Shown piece after piece: positions 9,496-18,690 of a stretch of DNA of 64,000 bases. The stretch is from Nonomuraea typhae. GTDB lineage: Bacteria; Actinomycetota; Actinomycetes; Streptosporangiales; Streptosporangiaceae. The translations under genes and the position numbers were made by a program. Numbering within the stretch: the first letter of the stretch is position 1; each line of letters opens with the position of its first letter. The notes below the pieces were generated by a model. It was not told the DNA's origin, did not search any database, and was given only the letters and a program-made list of their open reading frames with translations. The stretch lies in NCBI RefSeq assembly GCF_009760925.1, contig NZ_VRLV01000002.1, forward strand, positions 434,001-498,000, in the 5' to 3' direction.

Positions 9496-10448
9496 TGGGC
9501 GCGCACCCTCGGGTCGAGGAAGCGGTAGGCCACGTCCGCCAGCAGGTTCATGATGATCACACTCGCGCTGAAGATGATGAAGGTGCCCTGGAGCAGGGGC
9601 AGGTCGGGGATCTTGAGGGCTTCGTAGGTGAGGTAGCCGAGCCCCGGCCAGGAGTAGACGGCCTCGACGGTGATGGCCCCGGTCACGAGCGTGCCGAGGT
9701 GCATGAAGATCATCGTCACGGAGGGCAGGAGCGCGTTGGGGACGGCGTGCCTCCTGCGCACCTCGGCGTCGGTCAGGCCCTTGGCGCGGGCGGTGAGCAG
9801 GTAGGGGCTGCCGAGCTCGTCGATGACGGAGGCGCGCATGACGGTGACGTACTGGGCGAAGACCACCAGGACCATCGTCAGCGCGGGCAGCACCAGGTGG
9901 CGGGCGACGTCCACAACGTGGTCGAGGCCGGAGGCGGCCAGTGCCGGGTCGCTCATGCCGCCACTGGGGAACCAGCCGCTGAGCAGGACCAGCAGGATCA
10001 TGCCGAGCCAGAACGTCGGTACCGACCACAGCGTGAGCGAGGCGCCGGAGGAGACCTTGTCGAAGAGGCTGCCGTGCCGCCAGCCGCTGTGCACGCCGAG
10101 CCAGAGGCCGAGCGCGATGGAGATCGCCGCGGCGGTGCCCATGAGCAGCAGCGTCGGCCCGATGCGCTCGGCCACCAGGGAGGAGACCGACTGCTGGAAC
10201 TGCCAGGAGAAGCCCAGCTCGCCGCGCAGGGTGTCGCCGGCGAAGGTGAGGAAGCGGTACCAGATCGGCTCGTCCAGGCCGAGCTGGATCCGGATCTGGG
10301 CGAGTTGCTCCTCACTGGTGGGCCGGCCCCTGGTGAGCGTGCGGACCGGGTCGGCGGGCATCAGGCTGAAGATCACGAACCCGATGACCAGCGTGACCAG
10401 GAAGCTCACCAGGGCGGCGGCGGCCTTCTTGCCGAGGTATCTACTCAC
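9492..10448 (-). CDS. Peptide ABC transporter permease (DppB type)
   Basis: A 318-aa permease that forms the translocation channel with the DppC-type partner. It has the characteristic LMPADPVR..GRPTSEEQ N-terminal periplasmic segment, the LGLDEPIWYRF motif, the TARAKGLTDAEVRRRHAVPNA coupling loop and a VEAVYSWPGLGYL C-terminal segment. It overlaps the binding-protein gene by 8 bases. Confidence 0.93.
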   Translation of the reverse strand: MSRYLGKKAAAALVSFLVTLVIGFVIFSLMPADPVRTLTRGRPTSEEQLAQIRIQLGLDEPIWYRFLTFAGDTLRGELGFSWQFQQSVSSLVAERIGPTLLLMGTAAAISIALGLWLGVHSGWRHGSLFDKVSSGASLTLWSVPTFWLGMILLVLLSGWFPSGGMSDPALAASGLDHVVDVARHLVLPALTMVLVVFAQYVTVMRASVIDELGSPYLLTARAKGLTDAEVRRRHAVPNALLPSVTMIFMHLGTLVTGAITVEAVYSWPGLGYLTYEALKIPDLPLLQGTFIIFSASVIIMNLLADVAYRFLDPRVRAQ

Positions 10449-12282
10449 GGTCGTCCCCGGCGGTACGGCGGCGCCAGACGATCACCGCGCCGCCTGCGAC
10501 GACGACGAGGGCGATGACCACGTAGAGCCACACATTGCTCGACTTTTCCGCTTTTTTCGTGACTTGGGGTGGGGTGGCCTTGAGGTAGCTCCAGAAGGCG
10601 GTCTGCGAGGGATAGACCCCGTTCGCGTCGGGCGCGCCCAGGGTCAGGCCCGTCACGGTGTCCTTGCGCGCCACGTCCAGCCCGTTGGCGTAGTAGTAGA
10701 TCTGGTTGACGTTGGCCTTGTAGAGGATGTCCTGCATCTGGCCGATGACCTTGGCCCGCTCGGCCTGGTCGAACGTGGTCAGCTGCTTCTTGAACAACTC
10801 GTCGTAGGCGGCGTCGCAGAAGAAGGAGTCGGTGTTGCCGCCGGTGCCGTCGTCCTTCGGCAGGGTGCCGCAGCTCTGGATGCCCAGCAGGTAGGTCGGG
10901 TCGGGGCCGGTGGTCCAGGCGTCCATCAGCAGGTCCCAGTCGCCCTTGGCCAGGTCGCTGTTGAGCGCGCTCATGCTGAGCGACTGGATGGTCAGCTTGA
11001 TGCCGATCTCCTTCATCCAGCCGACCACGTAGCCGGAGATGGCGGCGTCGGCCGAGTCGTCGGAGTGGATCCCGAACCGGAAGGCGAGCGGGCGCCCGCT
11101 CTTCGGGTCGATCCTGACGCCGTCCGCGCCCTTGGTGTAGCCCGCCTCGTCCAGCACCTTGTTGGCCTGCGCCGGGTCGTACGGCGTGACCTCGGCCGGC
11201 TTCCAGAACCACTGCGGCCAGGCCGGCGGCAGGTACCCGTGCCCGAGCTGCCCCACGCCGTCGATCACCTTGGTGACCAGCGTCTGCTTGTCGGTGGCCA
11301 GCGCGATCGCCCGGCGCAGCGCCGGGTCGCCCAGCGCCGGGTGGCCGGTGCCGATCTTCTTGCCGGAGCGGGTGCGGGCGTTGTGGTTGATCTCCAGCCC
11401 CATCCAGCCGTTGCCCACGGTCTGGACCGCGGCGATGGCCGGATCCGCCTGCAGCGCCTTGAACTGGGTCGGGTTCACGCCCGCCTTGTAGTCGATCTGC
11501 CCGCTGCGCAACGCCGCCACGGCCGCGTCACCCGACTTGAAGCTCTGCAGCACCAGGTTGTCGAACCCCGGGGCGCCGAGGACGAACTTCTTGTTCGCGC
11601 TGAACCGGGCGTACTGCTCGTGCTTGTACTCCGTCAGCGTCCACGGCCCGTAGCCGACCAGCGGGAACGCGTCGTTCTTGGCGTCCTTCAGGTTCTTGGC
11701 CAGCGGCTCCCACACGTGCTTGGGAACGATCGGGATGCCGGTCGTCGGGATGCTCGTGTACGGCACGCTCGCCTGGGGCGCCTTCGTCCGGATCACCAGG
11801 GTGGTCGGGCTGGGCGCGCTGACCTCGGCGAAGTTCGAGACCAGCGAGCCGTTGGCGGTGCCGGCGACCGCGTCGGTCCTGATGAGGTTCAGCGTCCAGG
11901 CCGCGTCCTCGGCGGTGATCGGCTTGCCGTCACTCCAGGTGAGCCCCTCCCGGATCGTGAAGGTCCAGGTGAGCTTGTCCGTGGAAGGCTCCCATGCGGT
12001 GGCCAGGTAGGGGCCGGGGGCGCCGCTGGGGTCGAGGGAGTTCAGCGCCGGATAGACCAGGCCGAACACGTCGAGGGCGCCGTTGAAGAAGGCCAGGAAC
12101 GGGTTGAGCGTGTCGACGCCGGACCCTTCCATGGCGGCGCGGAGCGTGGTGGCCGGCGCCGCCGCGGGCTCGGCGGCGACGGTCCCCGCGCCCGTGGAAA
12201 CCGCGCCCGCGGGCGCGGCTGGGGCGGCGAGGACCAGGCCGAGCGCGCAGAGGACGGGGCCGATCCGGCTGCGTCCGAACAT
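10441..12282 (-). CDS. Peptide-binding protein, family 5, with C-terminal membrane anchor
   Basis: A 613-aa extracellular solute-binding protein. Residues 1-27 look like a Sec signal peptide with no lipobox Cys. The SBP_bac_5 fold follows (TLNPFLAFF, LTWTFTIREGLTWSDGKPI-like region). Residues about 580-605 are a hydrophobic helix followed by WRRRTAGDDRE, so the protein seems held by a C-terminal anchor rather than by a lipid. The ATG has an AAGGAGC ribosome site. It is the first gene of the importer operon that runs to the SseB-like gene. Confidence 0.9.
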   Translation of the reverse strand: MFGRSRIGPVLCALGLVLAAPAAPAGAVSTGAGTVAAEPAAAPATTLRAAMEGSGVDTLNPFLAFFNGALDVFGLVYPALNSLDPSGAPGPYLATAWEPSTDKLTWTFTIREGLTWSDGKPITAEDAAWTLNLIRTDAVAGTANGSLVSNFAEVSAPSPTTLVIRTKAPQASVPYTSIPTTGIPIVPKHVWEPLAKNLKDAKNDAFPLVGYGPWTLTEYKHEQYARFSANKKFVLGAPGFDNLVLQSFKSGDAAVAALRSGQIDYKAGVNPTQFKALQADPAIAAVQTVGNGWMGLEINHNARTRSGKKIGTGHPALGDPALRRAIALATDKQTLVTKVIDGVGQLGHGYLPPAWPQWFWKPAEVTPYDPAQANKVLDEAGYTKGADGVRIDPKSGRPLAFRFGIHSDDSADAAISGYVVGWMKEIGIKLTIQSLSMSALNSDLAKGDWDLLMDAWTTGPDPTYLLGIQSCGTLPKDDGTGGNTDSFFCDAAYDELFKKQLTTFDQAERAKVIGQMQDILYKANVNQIYYYANGLDVARKDTVTGLTLGAPDANGVYPSQTAFWSYLKATPPQVTKKAEKSSNVWLYVVIALVVVAGGAVIVWRRRTAGDDRE

Positions 12283-12411
12283 GGGGGGTGCTCCTTCCGG
12301 TCAGGTGTGAAGGAATGCTGACCAGAAGGACCGAAGACCCCAAGATTCGTGAACGCTTGCGGTGCTGACCATCGAAATCCGGATCGCTGCCCGGCACCGC
12401 AAGCTACCGCG

Positions 12412-14235
12412 TCAGGACAGAGCCTCCCGGGCGACCGCGATCTCCTGGTCGTTGGCCGGGTCGGCGTTGGGGGCAGGGGCCGTGCAGACCGCGGGGGCGC
12501 AGATGAACAACGCCTTGGGCCTGGTGTCCGACCAGATCGGGAACGCGTGCGTGGCGGTGGCGTCCACGAAGATGTAGTCGCCGAAGAACCCTCCGGCGAA
12601 CTGGCTGGCCGGCGGCATGCTGGAGGTGGTCACCCGGCGGGTGAACGAACCGGCCACGGTCAGCGAGACGTCGGAGAAGCCGGTCGCGTTGGCCGTGCCG
12701 TACTGGCGGTCGTAGTAGGCCGCCACCAGCTTGCCGGTCGGGCTGTAGTCGAGGCCGTGGAAGTACTGGTCGGTGGTGCGCTGGCCGGGCCGGTCGGTCA
12801 GGCTCGGCAGGGTGCGCACGTCGGCCGCGCCGCCGGTGAACGTGGCCCCGCCGTCCGTGGACTCCGACAGCACGATGTCGTTGTTGCAGCCGCCCGACTT
12901 GACCCCGTCGTACAGGTTGATGCCGGTCGTCGCGGAGAAGCCCGCGGGCGTGCAGCCTTTGCTCTCGCGGGAGTTGCGGCTGATGTACGACCCGTAGCCC
13001 ACGCTGACCTTGGCGGGGCTCTTGGGATTGACCGCGACGTAGGGATAGTTGGCGGCCCGGAAGACCGAGTTCTGGGTGGCGCCCTTCTCGGGGACGCAGG
13101 CGCGGCCCGCGTTGGCGTTCTGGTAGGTCAGGCAGTCCGGCAGGTCGTAGAAGTCACCGACCTTGACCGGCGCGCCCCAGGTGACGCCGCCGTCGGCGGA
13201 CTTGGCGAGCAGGATCTGGTTGCGGTTGTCGGCGCCGGTGACCGTGTTGTTGTAGTTGTCCCAGACCACGTAGACACTGCCGTCGGGCGCGGTGACCGGC
13301 TGGGAGAACTGGTTGACGTTGCACGTGCCCGCCGGTGTGGGCAGGCCGAAGGTGTTGGTGCACAGCGGCGAGCCGGTGCTGATCACCTTGGCCGGGCTGA
13401 ACGTCTCGCCGAAGTCGGCCGAGTGCGACTCCATGATGTAGGCGGTGCCGTCGGAGTCGAACTTGGTCCAGGTGACGTAGATCCGGTCGCGGAAGCGGCT
13501 CGTGACCGAGGCGTCCACGGCCATCAGCTGCTTGTCGTGCAGGAAGCCGTCGTCGCCCTCGGGGTCGGCGTGCTCGACGGTCGGGCGGCCGGAGAAGGTC
13601 CAGGAAGCGCCGCCGGTCGTGGAGCGGTACAGGTAGAGGCCGCTGGAGGCGTCCGGGTTCGGGGAGATCGCCGCGCCCCGGTTGAAGTGGAGGCAGGACA
13701 GGTAGGCGTTGCCCCGGCTGTCCCAGGCCACCGACGGGTCGCCCCCGCCCTGCCAGTACTGGCGGGGCTTGCCGAACGCGGTCCCGGTCACGAACTGCGA
13801 GGGCACGGTGGCGTCGGTCCAGCGATGGCCGCCGTCGCGGGAGTAGGACAGGCCGCAGGTGCCGTCGCCGCGGCGGTAGTCGTTGTAGGCGGCCACGAGT
13901 GTGCGGGCGTCGAAGGGGTTGGCGGCGATCCAGGTCTCGTTCTGCGCCTGGCCGCGGCCGTGCAGGGCGGTGTCGGTGGGGTTCTGACAGTTCTGGTTGA
14001 CCTTGATGTTGCCGCCGATCCTGCCGTCGCAGTCGTCGGCCGCCGGACGGTGCCCGGCGGCGATCCGGGCGGCCTGGTGGCCGGCCAGGGCTTCGGTGAA
14101 CGTTCCGGAGGCCAGCCTCTTCTGCAGAGGGGTGAGGTCGTCGTAGCCGAACCCGGCGCCCTGTGCGGGCACCGCGAAGGCGACCAGCACCAGGCTCGTT
14201 GCCGCGAGCATGCCTAAGGCACGTGAATGGCGCAT
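12412..14235 (-). CDS. Secreted Asp-box (sialidase-like) beta-propeller protein
   Basis: A 607-aa protein with a signal peptide (cleavage near AQGA, residues 25-28). It carries five Asp-box-like turns: SRDGGHRW, STTGGASW, SADFGETF, SADGGVTW and STDGGATF, which mark a BNR/sialidase-type propeller. Several cysteines suggest disulfides. ATG 14235 has a GGGAGG ribosome site. Whether it is a true sialidase is unclear: I cannot identify an arginine triad by eye. A secreted glycan-binding or hydrolytic role is inferred. Confidence 0.7.
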   Translation of the reverse strand: MRHSRALGMLAATSLVLVAFAVPAQGAGFGYDDLTPLQKRLASGTFTEALAGHQAARIAAGHRPAADDCDGRIGGNIKVNQNCQNPTDTALHGRGQAQNETWIAANPFDARTLVAAYNDYRRGDGTCGLSYSRDGGHRWTDATVPSQFVTGTAFGKPRQYWQGGGDPSVAWDSRGNAYLSCLHFNRGAAISPNPDASSGLYLYRSTTGGASWTFSGRPTVEHADPEGDDGFLHDKQLMAVDASVTSRFRDRIYVTWTKFDSDGTAYIMESHSADFGETFSPAKVISTGSPLCTNTFGLPTPAGTCNVNQFSQPVTAPDGSVYVVWDNYNNTVTGADNRNQILLAKSADGGVTWGAPVKVGDFYDLPDCLTYQNANAGRACVPEKGATQNSVFRAANYPYVAVNPKSPAKVSVGYGSYISRNSRESKGCTPAGFSATTGINLYDGVKSGGCNNDIVLSESTDGGATFTGGAADVRTLPSLTDRPGQRTTDQYFHGLDYSPTGKLVAAYYDRQYGTANATGFSDVSLTVAGSFTRRVTTSSMPPASQFAGGFFGDYIFVDATATHAFPIWSDTRPKALFICAPAVCTAPAPNADPANDQEIAVAREALS

Positions 14236-14337
14236 GGGTCCTCCCGTCGCCGGCGGCGTCGCCGGTCCGAGTCGGTTGAGGGAAGGGCGCCCAACCCTGC
14301 ACCATAAATGCCGATTTTTCAGAGGAGAAGGCCCAAA

Positions 14338-14361
14338 GGAGGGATGGTTGGCCATCCCTCC
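14338..14361 (-). terminator. Hairpin terminator after the ring-opening amidohydrolase
   Basis: A perfect 10-bp inverted repeat, GGAGGGATGG (14338-14347) and CCATCCCTCC (14352-14361), has a 4-nt loop and is followed on the minus strand by TTTGG. It lies downstream of the amidohydrolase stop and upstream of the propeller gene. Confidence 0.6.
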
Positions 14362-14368
14362 CTACGAA

Positions 14369-14455
14369 CCTGACGTCAGACCAGGTCGGCCATCGGGCCT
14401 GGCGTCAGGCCAGGTCAGCCATCGGGCCTGGCGTCAGGCCAGGTCGGCGATCGCC
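14369..14455. repeat. Three tandem 29-bp repeats at the 3' end of the amidohydrolase gene
   Basis: Three units start at 14369, 14398 and 14427. They share CCTGRCGTCAGRCCAGGTC followed by GGCCATCGGG or a close variant. The third unit encodes the last residues and stop of the amidohydrolase; the other two are non-coding copies downstream. Each holds a short palindrome around GACGTC or GGCGTCAGGCC. Confidence 0.85.
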
Positions 14456-15525
14456 GCCACCGGGCCGCCGCCCGCGGGGCCCTGGTGGACCGCCGCGACC
14501 GAGACGAAGACCGCCGGGTCACCGGTCACCGACGCGGCCACGCCGCCCACGGTCGCCTTGATCTGGCGATGCCAGTGGACGTCGGAGTCATCCAGCATGA
14601 TGTTGCGCCGTCCGCGCACCCGGCCCGACGGGTCGGCCTCGCACTTCATGAACACGTTGACCAGGCGCTCGCCCAGGTCCGAGTGGTGAGGGCGCTCGGG
14701 CAGGCCGAGGCCGCTGTCGCGGATGGCGGCCCAGATGCCGTCGGCGTCCAGGGCGTCCTTCATGACGCTGTGCCCGATGCGGTAGCGCCCGCCGATGCCG
14801 CGCACGTTGCCCACCAGCACGATCTGGGCCCGGTCCAGCTCCACTCCCGACGAGCAGGAGGCGACGCTGCTGTACAGCGACAGGTCGCGGAAGATCTGCT
14901 CCTCCGACGGCATCGCGATCTCTCCCAGCGCCACCGCGATGCCCAGGGCCGTGGTCGCGTTCGACAGGTCCATCGACGGGCCCGTCTCCTCGATCGCGGT
15001 GTCCTGGCCGCGGCTCTTGGCCTCGGTGATCGTGGCCAGCGTGAGCAGCGGCGTCTTGGTCTGGACGTAGTGCACGTCCGCCGGGTCGTCGATGCCGGCG
15101 ATCTTCATGGCCTCGCGGACGCCGGCGGCGACCTTCTCCACCATGGCCGGGCGGCCGATGTCCTCCGGCAGGATGACCTCGCTCATGGCCACGCCCACCG
15201 ACAGGCGCGGCTCGTCGGAGGCGGGCGCGTCCGCGGTCGTGGCGAAGATCGTGGCATGAGGGCTCAGGACGCCGTCCGTGCCGCCGGACCACACCAGCGG
15301 CACCGACTCGGGCGCCGGATGCCCGTACTTGTCCAGCACCTCGCGGAAGGCGCGGTCGGCCAGGATTCGGGTGTAGTCGTTCACGCCGCCGTTGCCCTCG
15401 GTCTTGCCGACGACGGCGAGCACCCGGCGGGCCTCGATGACCCCGTCCGCGATCAGCCGTTCGAGCCCGGAGGCATCCGTCACGCTCTCGATCGGCACCT
15501 TGCGTACCTCGATCGGGTCCGGCAT
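14434..15525 (-). CDS. Ring-opening amidohydrolase (barbiturase / cyanuric acid hydrolase family)
   Basis: A 363-aa enzyme of the AtzD/barbiturase family, with its three similar units: [16 protein letters not shown] and [13 protein letters not shown] in the first, YVQTKTPLL and the Ser-rich [12 protein letters not shown] in the second, and [18 protein letters not shown] and [14 protein letters not shown] in the third. These enzymes hydrolyse cyclic imides such as barbiturate or cyanurate. The ATG directly follows the carbamate kinase stop (TAGATG). Which ring is the substrate cannot be told from sequence. Confidence 0.88.
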   Translation of the reverse strand: MPDPIEVRKVPIESVTDASGLERLIADGVIEARRVLAVVGKTEGNGGVNDYTRILADRAFREVLDKYGHPAPESVPLVWSGGTDGVLSPHATIFATTADAPASDEPRLSVGVAMSEVILPEDIGRPAMVEKVAAGVREAMKIAGIDDPADVHYVQTKTPLLTLATITEAKSRGQDTAIEETGPSMDLSNATTALGIAVALGEIAMPSEEQIFRDLSLYSSVASCSSGVELDRAQIVLVGNVRGIGGRYRIGHSVMKDALDADGIWAAIRDSGLGLPERPHHSDLGERLVNVFMKCEADPSGRVRGRRNIMLDDSDVHWHRQIKATVGGVAASVTGDPAVFVSVAAVHQGPAGGGPVAAIADLA

Positions 15526-16473
15526 CTACAGCCTCTTCTCCACTTGTGTACCGACATCTCCGTCGAGGGCGGCGGCGATCTCGGGGAGCGAGGTGATCAC
15601 CGCCCGTTCCCCGCCCGCCGCGACGAAACGCAGCGCAGCCTCCACCTTCGGTCCCATGCTCCCCCCGGCGAAGTGCCCGGCGGCGTGCAGGACACGCAGC
15701 TCGGGCACGGAAATCCGGCCGATCGGGCGAGGAGCCGGCCCGCCGTACCCGACCATGGCGTTGGAAACGTTCGTCGCGATGATTAAAACGTTCGCATGTA
15801 CGGCACGGCCCAGCAGAGCCGCCGCCAGATCCTTGTCGATCACCGCTTCGACGCCGATCAGGGCGCCGTCGGCCTGCCGTACCACCGGGACTCCCCCGCC
15901 GCCCGCGGCCACGACCGTGAAGCCGGCGTCCATGAGCGTGGTCACCGCGTCCGCGTCGAGGATCTCCAGCGGGTCCGGCGAGGCCACCACCCGGCGCCAG
16001 CCCTGGCCGAAGCTCCGCCAGGTCTGGCCCAGCTTCTCGAAGCGGCGCGCCTCCTGCTCGGTGAAGTAGCGGCCGATCGGCTTGACCGGATCGGTGAAGG
16101 CCGCGTCGTCCGGGTCGACCCGGGTGCGGGTGACCACGGTCGCCACGCGGGGGCCGAGCGCGTTCATGATCAGGGTGCCGATCGTGGCCTGCGTCTGGGC
16201 GCCGCACCAGTCGAGGGGCACCGGCGGCACCACCGCGGCGGCGAGCTGGTTCTTCAGCAGCAGATTGCCCACCTGGGGGCCGTTGCCGTGCGTGAGGATC
16301 ACCCGGTGGCCGGCCTCGAGCAGCGTGCGCACGTGGCGCATCGCCTCCTCGACCGCGGCGCGCTGGTGCCCGGGCGCGGCGCTGCCGTCCGGAGCGGTCA
16401 TGGCGTTGCCGCCGAGGGCGATGAGCAGGCGTTCCCCCACGCAGGCGACGCTAGCCGAGCCGATCAGCGGCAT
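15526..16473 (-). CDS. Carbamate kinase
   Basis: A 315-aa amino-acid-kinase-fold enzyme. LIALGGNAM, THGNGPQVG, VAAGGGGVPVV, VIDKDLAAALL and the C-terminal GHFAGGSMGPKVEAA are classical carbamate kinase signatures. It usually makes ATP from carbamoyl phosphate. ATG 16473 lacks a clear ribosome site; GTG 16440 is an alternative start just ahead of the first beta strand. There is no carbamoyltransferase next to it, unlike arginine- or oxamate-type clusters. Confidence 0.9.
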   Translation of the reverse strand: MPLIGSASVACVGERLLIALGGNAMTAPDGSAAPGHQRAAVEEAMRHVRTLLEAGHRVILTHGNGPQVGNLLLKNQLAAAVVPPVPLDWCGAQTQATIGTLIMNALGPRVATVVTRTRVDPDDAAFTDPVKPIGRYFTEQEARRFEKLGQTWRSFGQGWRRVVASPDPLEILDADAVTTLMDAGFTVVAAGGGGVPVVRQADGALIGVEAVIDKDLAAALLGRAVHANVLIIATNVSNAMVGYGGPAPRPIGRISVPELRVLHAAGHFAGGSMGPKVEAALRFVAAGGERAVITSLPEIAAALDGDVGTQVEKRL

Positions 16474-16539
16474 TCATGGGCAATGTCTGCCTACGGCGAA
16501 CCAAGATGTACGGCATTCTCCGCCGCGTAAAGTCACCTC

Positions 16540-17199
16540 ATGCTTCATGACACCACCGCGAACGGGTTGAAAATCCACTACCGGGAGGAAGGCTCCCCCG
16601 ACGCCCCGCTCCTGGTCTTGCTCCACGGCAGGACCGCCAACCACAACGACTGGAACGGCATCACCCAGCACTTCGCCCGGCGCTACCACGTGCTCGCCCC
16701 CGACCTGCGCGGGCATGGGGCCAGCGACTACCCCGGCCACTACGCCGTGCCCGACATGGCCGCGGACATAGCCGCGCTGCTCGACGGGCGGCGGGCCACC
16801 GTGGTCGGCCACTCGCTCGGCGGAGTGGTGGCCTACCACCTGGCCATGGGGCATCCGGAGCTGGTGGAACGCCTCGTGCTGGAGGACCCGGCGGCGCCCC
16901 TGCCCATGACGGGACGGCCGGCGCCGGTGCGTGATGACTCGACCGGGTTCGACTGGGAGATGATCGTGCAGACCGAGCGTCAGCTCGTCGACCCCGACCC
17001 CGCCTGGGCCGAGGGGCTCGCCCGCATCGCCGTACCCACGCTGGTGATCTCGGGCGGGCCCAGCAGCGCCATCAGGGCGGAACCGCTGGCCGGCATGATC
17101 CCCGGCGCCCACCTGGCCACGATCGACGTCGGCCACCTGATCCACATGGACGCGCGAGCGGAGTTCCTGAGGACGGTCGACGCCTTCCTGCCCTCCTGA
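16540..17199 (+). CDS. Alpha/beta hydrolase
   Basis: A 219-aa hydrolase with LVLLHGRTANHNDW (oxyanion), PDLRGHGAS, the nucleophile elbow VVGHSLGG and a C-terminal VGHLIHMD with the catalytic His. The cap region is short. It is divergent from carbamate kinase across 66 bp. The substrate is unknown; the context might suggest a product of the amide-ring pathway, but this is speculative. Confidence 0.85.
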   Translation: MLHDTTANGLKIHYREEGSPDAPLLVLLHGRTANHNDWNGITQHFARRYHVLAPDLRGHGASDYPGHYAVPDMAADIAALLDGRRATVVGHSLGGVVAYHLAMGHPELVERLVLEDPAAPLPMTGRPAPVRDDSTGFDWEMIVQTERQLVDPDPAWAEGLARIAVPTLVISGGPSSAIRAEPLAGMIPGAHLATIDVGHLIHMDARAEFLRTVDAFLPS

Positions 17200-17530
17200 C
17201 CCGCCTCCCGGCCTCCCGGTTTCCCCTCCGGCCTCCGATTCCCCGCCCCTCCGGCTTCCGCCTCCGATTTCCGCCCCTCCGATTTCCCGCCCCTCCGGCT
17301 TCCGCCTCCGGGTCCCGCCCCGCCTTCCGGTTGCCGCCTTCGAGTTCCCCCGGCCCCGCCTCAGTCTCCTGCCTCTTCTCCCCTTCGCCCTCGGGATTCT
17401 CCTCCCGCCTTCCGGCTTCCTTCTCCGCCTTTCGGCTCCCCCTTCGGCCTCCGCCTCCCGGTCCCCGCTCCTACCGCTTCCCTCCCCTCTTGCCTTCGGG
17501 GTGCCGCCTTCCGGTTTCCGGTGCCGTTGT
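17200..17530 (+). repeat. Pyrimidine-skewed low-complexity intergenic tract
   Basis: About 330 bp with no credible gene. The plus strand is overwhelmingly C and T, A is almost absent, and short units such as CCTCCGG, CTTCCGCCTCC and CGCCCCTCCG recur irregularly. It separates the hydrolase stop from the FUSC-type gene. A strand-asymmetric tract of this length could form unusual DNA structure. Confidence 0.8.
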
Positions 17531-17568
17531 CATGCCCTTGACGACCACTGTGGGGACTTGGGGAGCAT

Positions 17569-18690
17569 GTGACCGGAATGTCACAAAGATCCGCCAAGGT
17601 AGGGAAAGTGGGTACGAAGCTCGGCGAGCACATGCGGGAGCGGCTGCGCACGTTCGGGCTGACGGCCCCCTCTGTCGCCCAGTGCGCGGTCGGCGCCGCC
17701 CTGGCCTGGCTCATCGCCACCCAGCTTCTGGGCCATGCACGCCCGTTCTTCGCCCCGATCGCGGTGATCATCTGCGTCGGCGTCGGCCTCGGGCAACGAC
17801 TGCGCCGGGTCGCCGAACTGGTCGTCGGTGTCAGCCTCGGCGTCGGGGTCGGGGACCTGCTCGTGTCCTGGATCGGCTCGGGACCCTGGCAGATCGCGCT
17901 GGTCGTCGGCCTGGCCATGTCCGCGGCGGTGCTCCTGGACAGCGGCACCCTCTTCGTCGCCCAGGCCGGATCCTCCGCCGTCCTCGTCGCCACCCTGCTG
18001 CCGCCCGGGGACACCGGCGGCCTGGACCGCATGCTCGACGCGCTCACCGGCGGCCTCGTCGGCATCGCCGCCGTGGCGTTGCTGCCCGCGAGCCCGTTCG
18101 CCATCGCGGCCAAGCATGCCTCCGGCGTACTGGACGCCCTGTCCACCGTCCTCGAGAAGTGCGCCGTCGCGATCGAGACGCGGGACGCCGACCTCGCCGC
18201 CGAGGCCCTGGAAGAGGCCCGCGGCACCCAGGACGTCATCGAGGAGTTCGAGCAGGCGCTGGAGACCAGCCGGGAGATCGCCACCATCTCACCCCTGCAC
18301 TGGCACCGGCGAACCCGGCTGGCCCGCTACGAAACGGCCGCCGTCCCCGTGGACCACGCGCTGCGCAACGCCCGCGTCCTGGCCCGCCGTACCCTCGCCG
18401 CCCTGGGCGAGACGGCCACACCCCCCACGACGCTGGCCACCTCCCTGCGCGAGGTGTCGGAAGCGGCCCTCCTGCTCCAGCTCGAACTCGGCGCCGGCCG
18501 CGAACCCCAACTGGCCAGGCAGGCGCTGACGGCGGTGGCCGCCCGCCAGCGTCCCGAGCGGCTCGGCTTCTCCGCCGAGGTCATCCTGGCCCAGCTCCGT
18601 TCGATCGTGGTCGATCTCCTCCAGGCCACCGGCATCGACCACGACGAGGCCACCGCCGCCCTCCCGCCCCTGGACGTCACCCGCCCCTGA
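17569..18690 (+). CDS. FUSC-family (aromatic acid exporter-like) membrane protein
   Basis: A 373-aa protein. Residues about 30-170 contain five or six hydrophobic helices in the FUSC/ArAE pattern (SVAQCAVGAALAWLIATQ, FFAPIAVIICVGVGLGQR), followed by a long helical cytoplasmic domain from about 175. GTG 17569 or ATG 17578 may be the start; GGGGAG lies just upstream. Such proteins are putative effluxers of aromatic or lipid-like compounds. It overlaps the NicO gene by 14 bp, tail to tail. Confidence 0.78.
   Translation: MTGMSQRSAKVGKVGTKLGEHMRERLRTFGLTAPSVAQCAVGAALAWLIATQLLGHARPFFAPIAVIICVGVGLGQRLRRVAELVVGVSLGVGVGDLLVSWIGSGPWQIALVVGLAMSAAVLLDSGTLFVAQAGSSAVLVATLLPPGDTGGLDRMLDALTGGLVGIAAVALLPASPFAIAAKHASGVLDALSTVLEKCAVAIETRDADLAAEALEEARGTQDVIEEFEQALETSREIATISPLHWHRRTRLARYETAAVPVDHALRNARVLARRTLAALGETATPPTTLATSLREVSEAALLLQLELGAGREPQLARQALTAVAARQRPERLGFSAEVILAQLRSIVVDLLQATGIDHDEATAALPPLDVTRP

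Noticed and set aside
12349..14217. A 622-codon plus-strand frame opposite the Asp-box protein
   Set aside because: Shadow of the real gene; composition is Gly/Val/Arg-rich without motifs.
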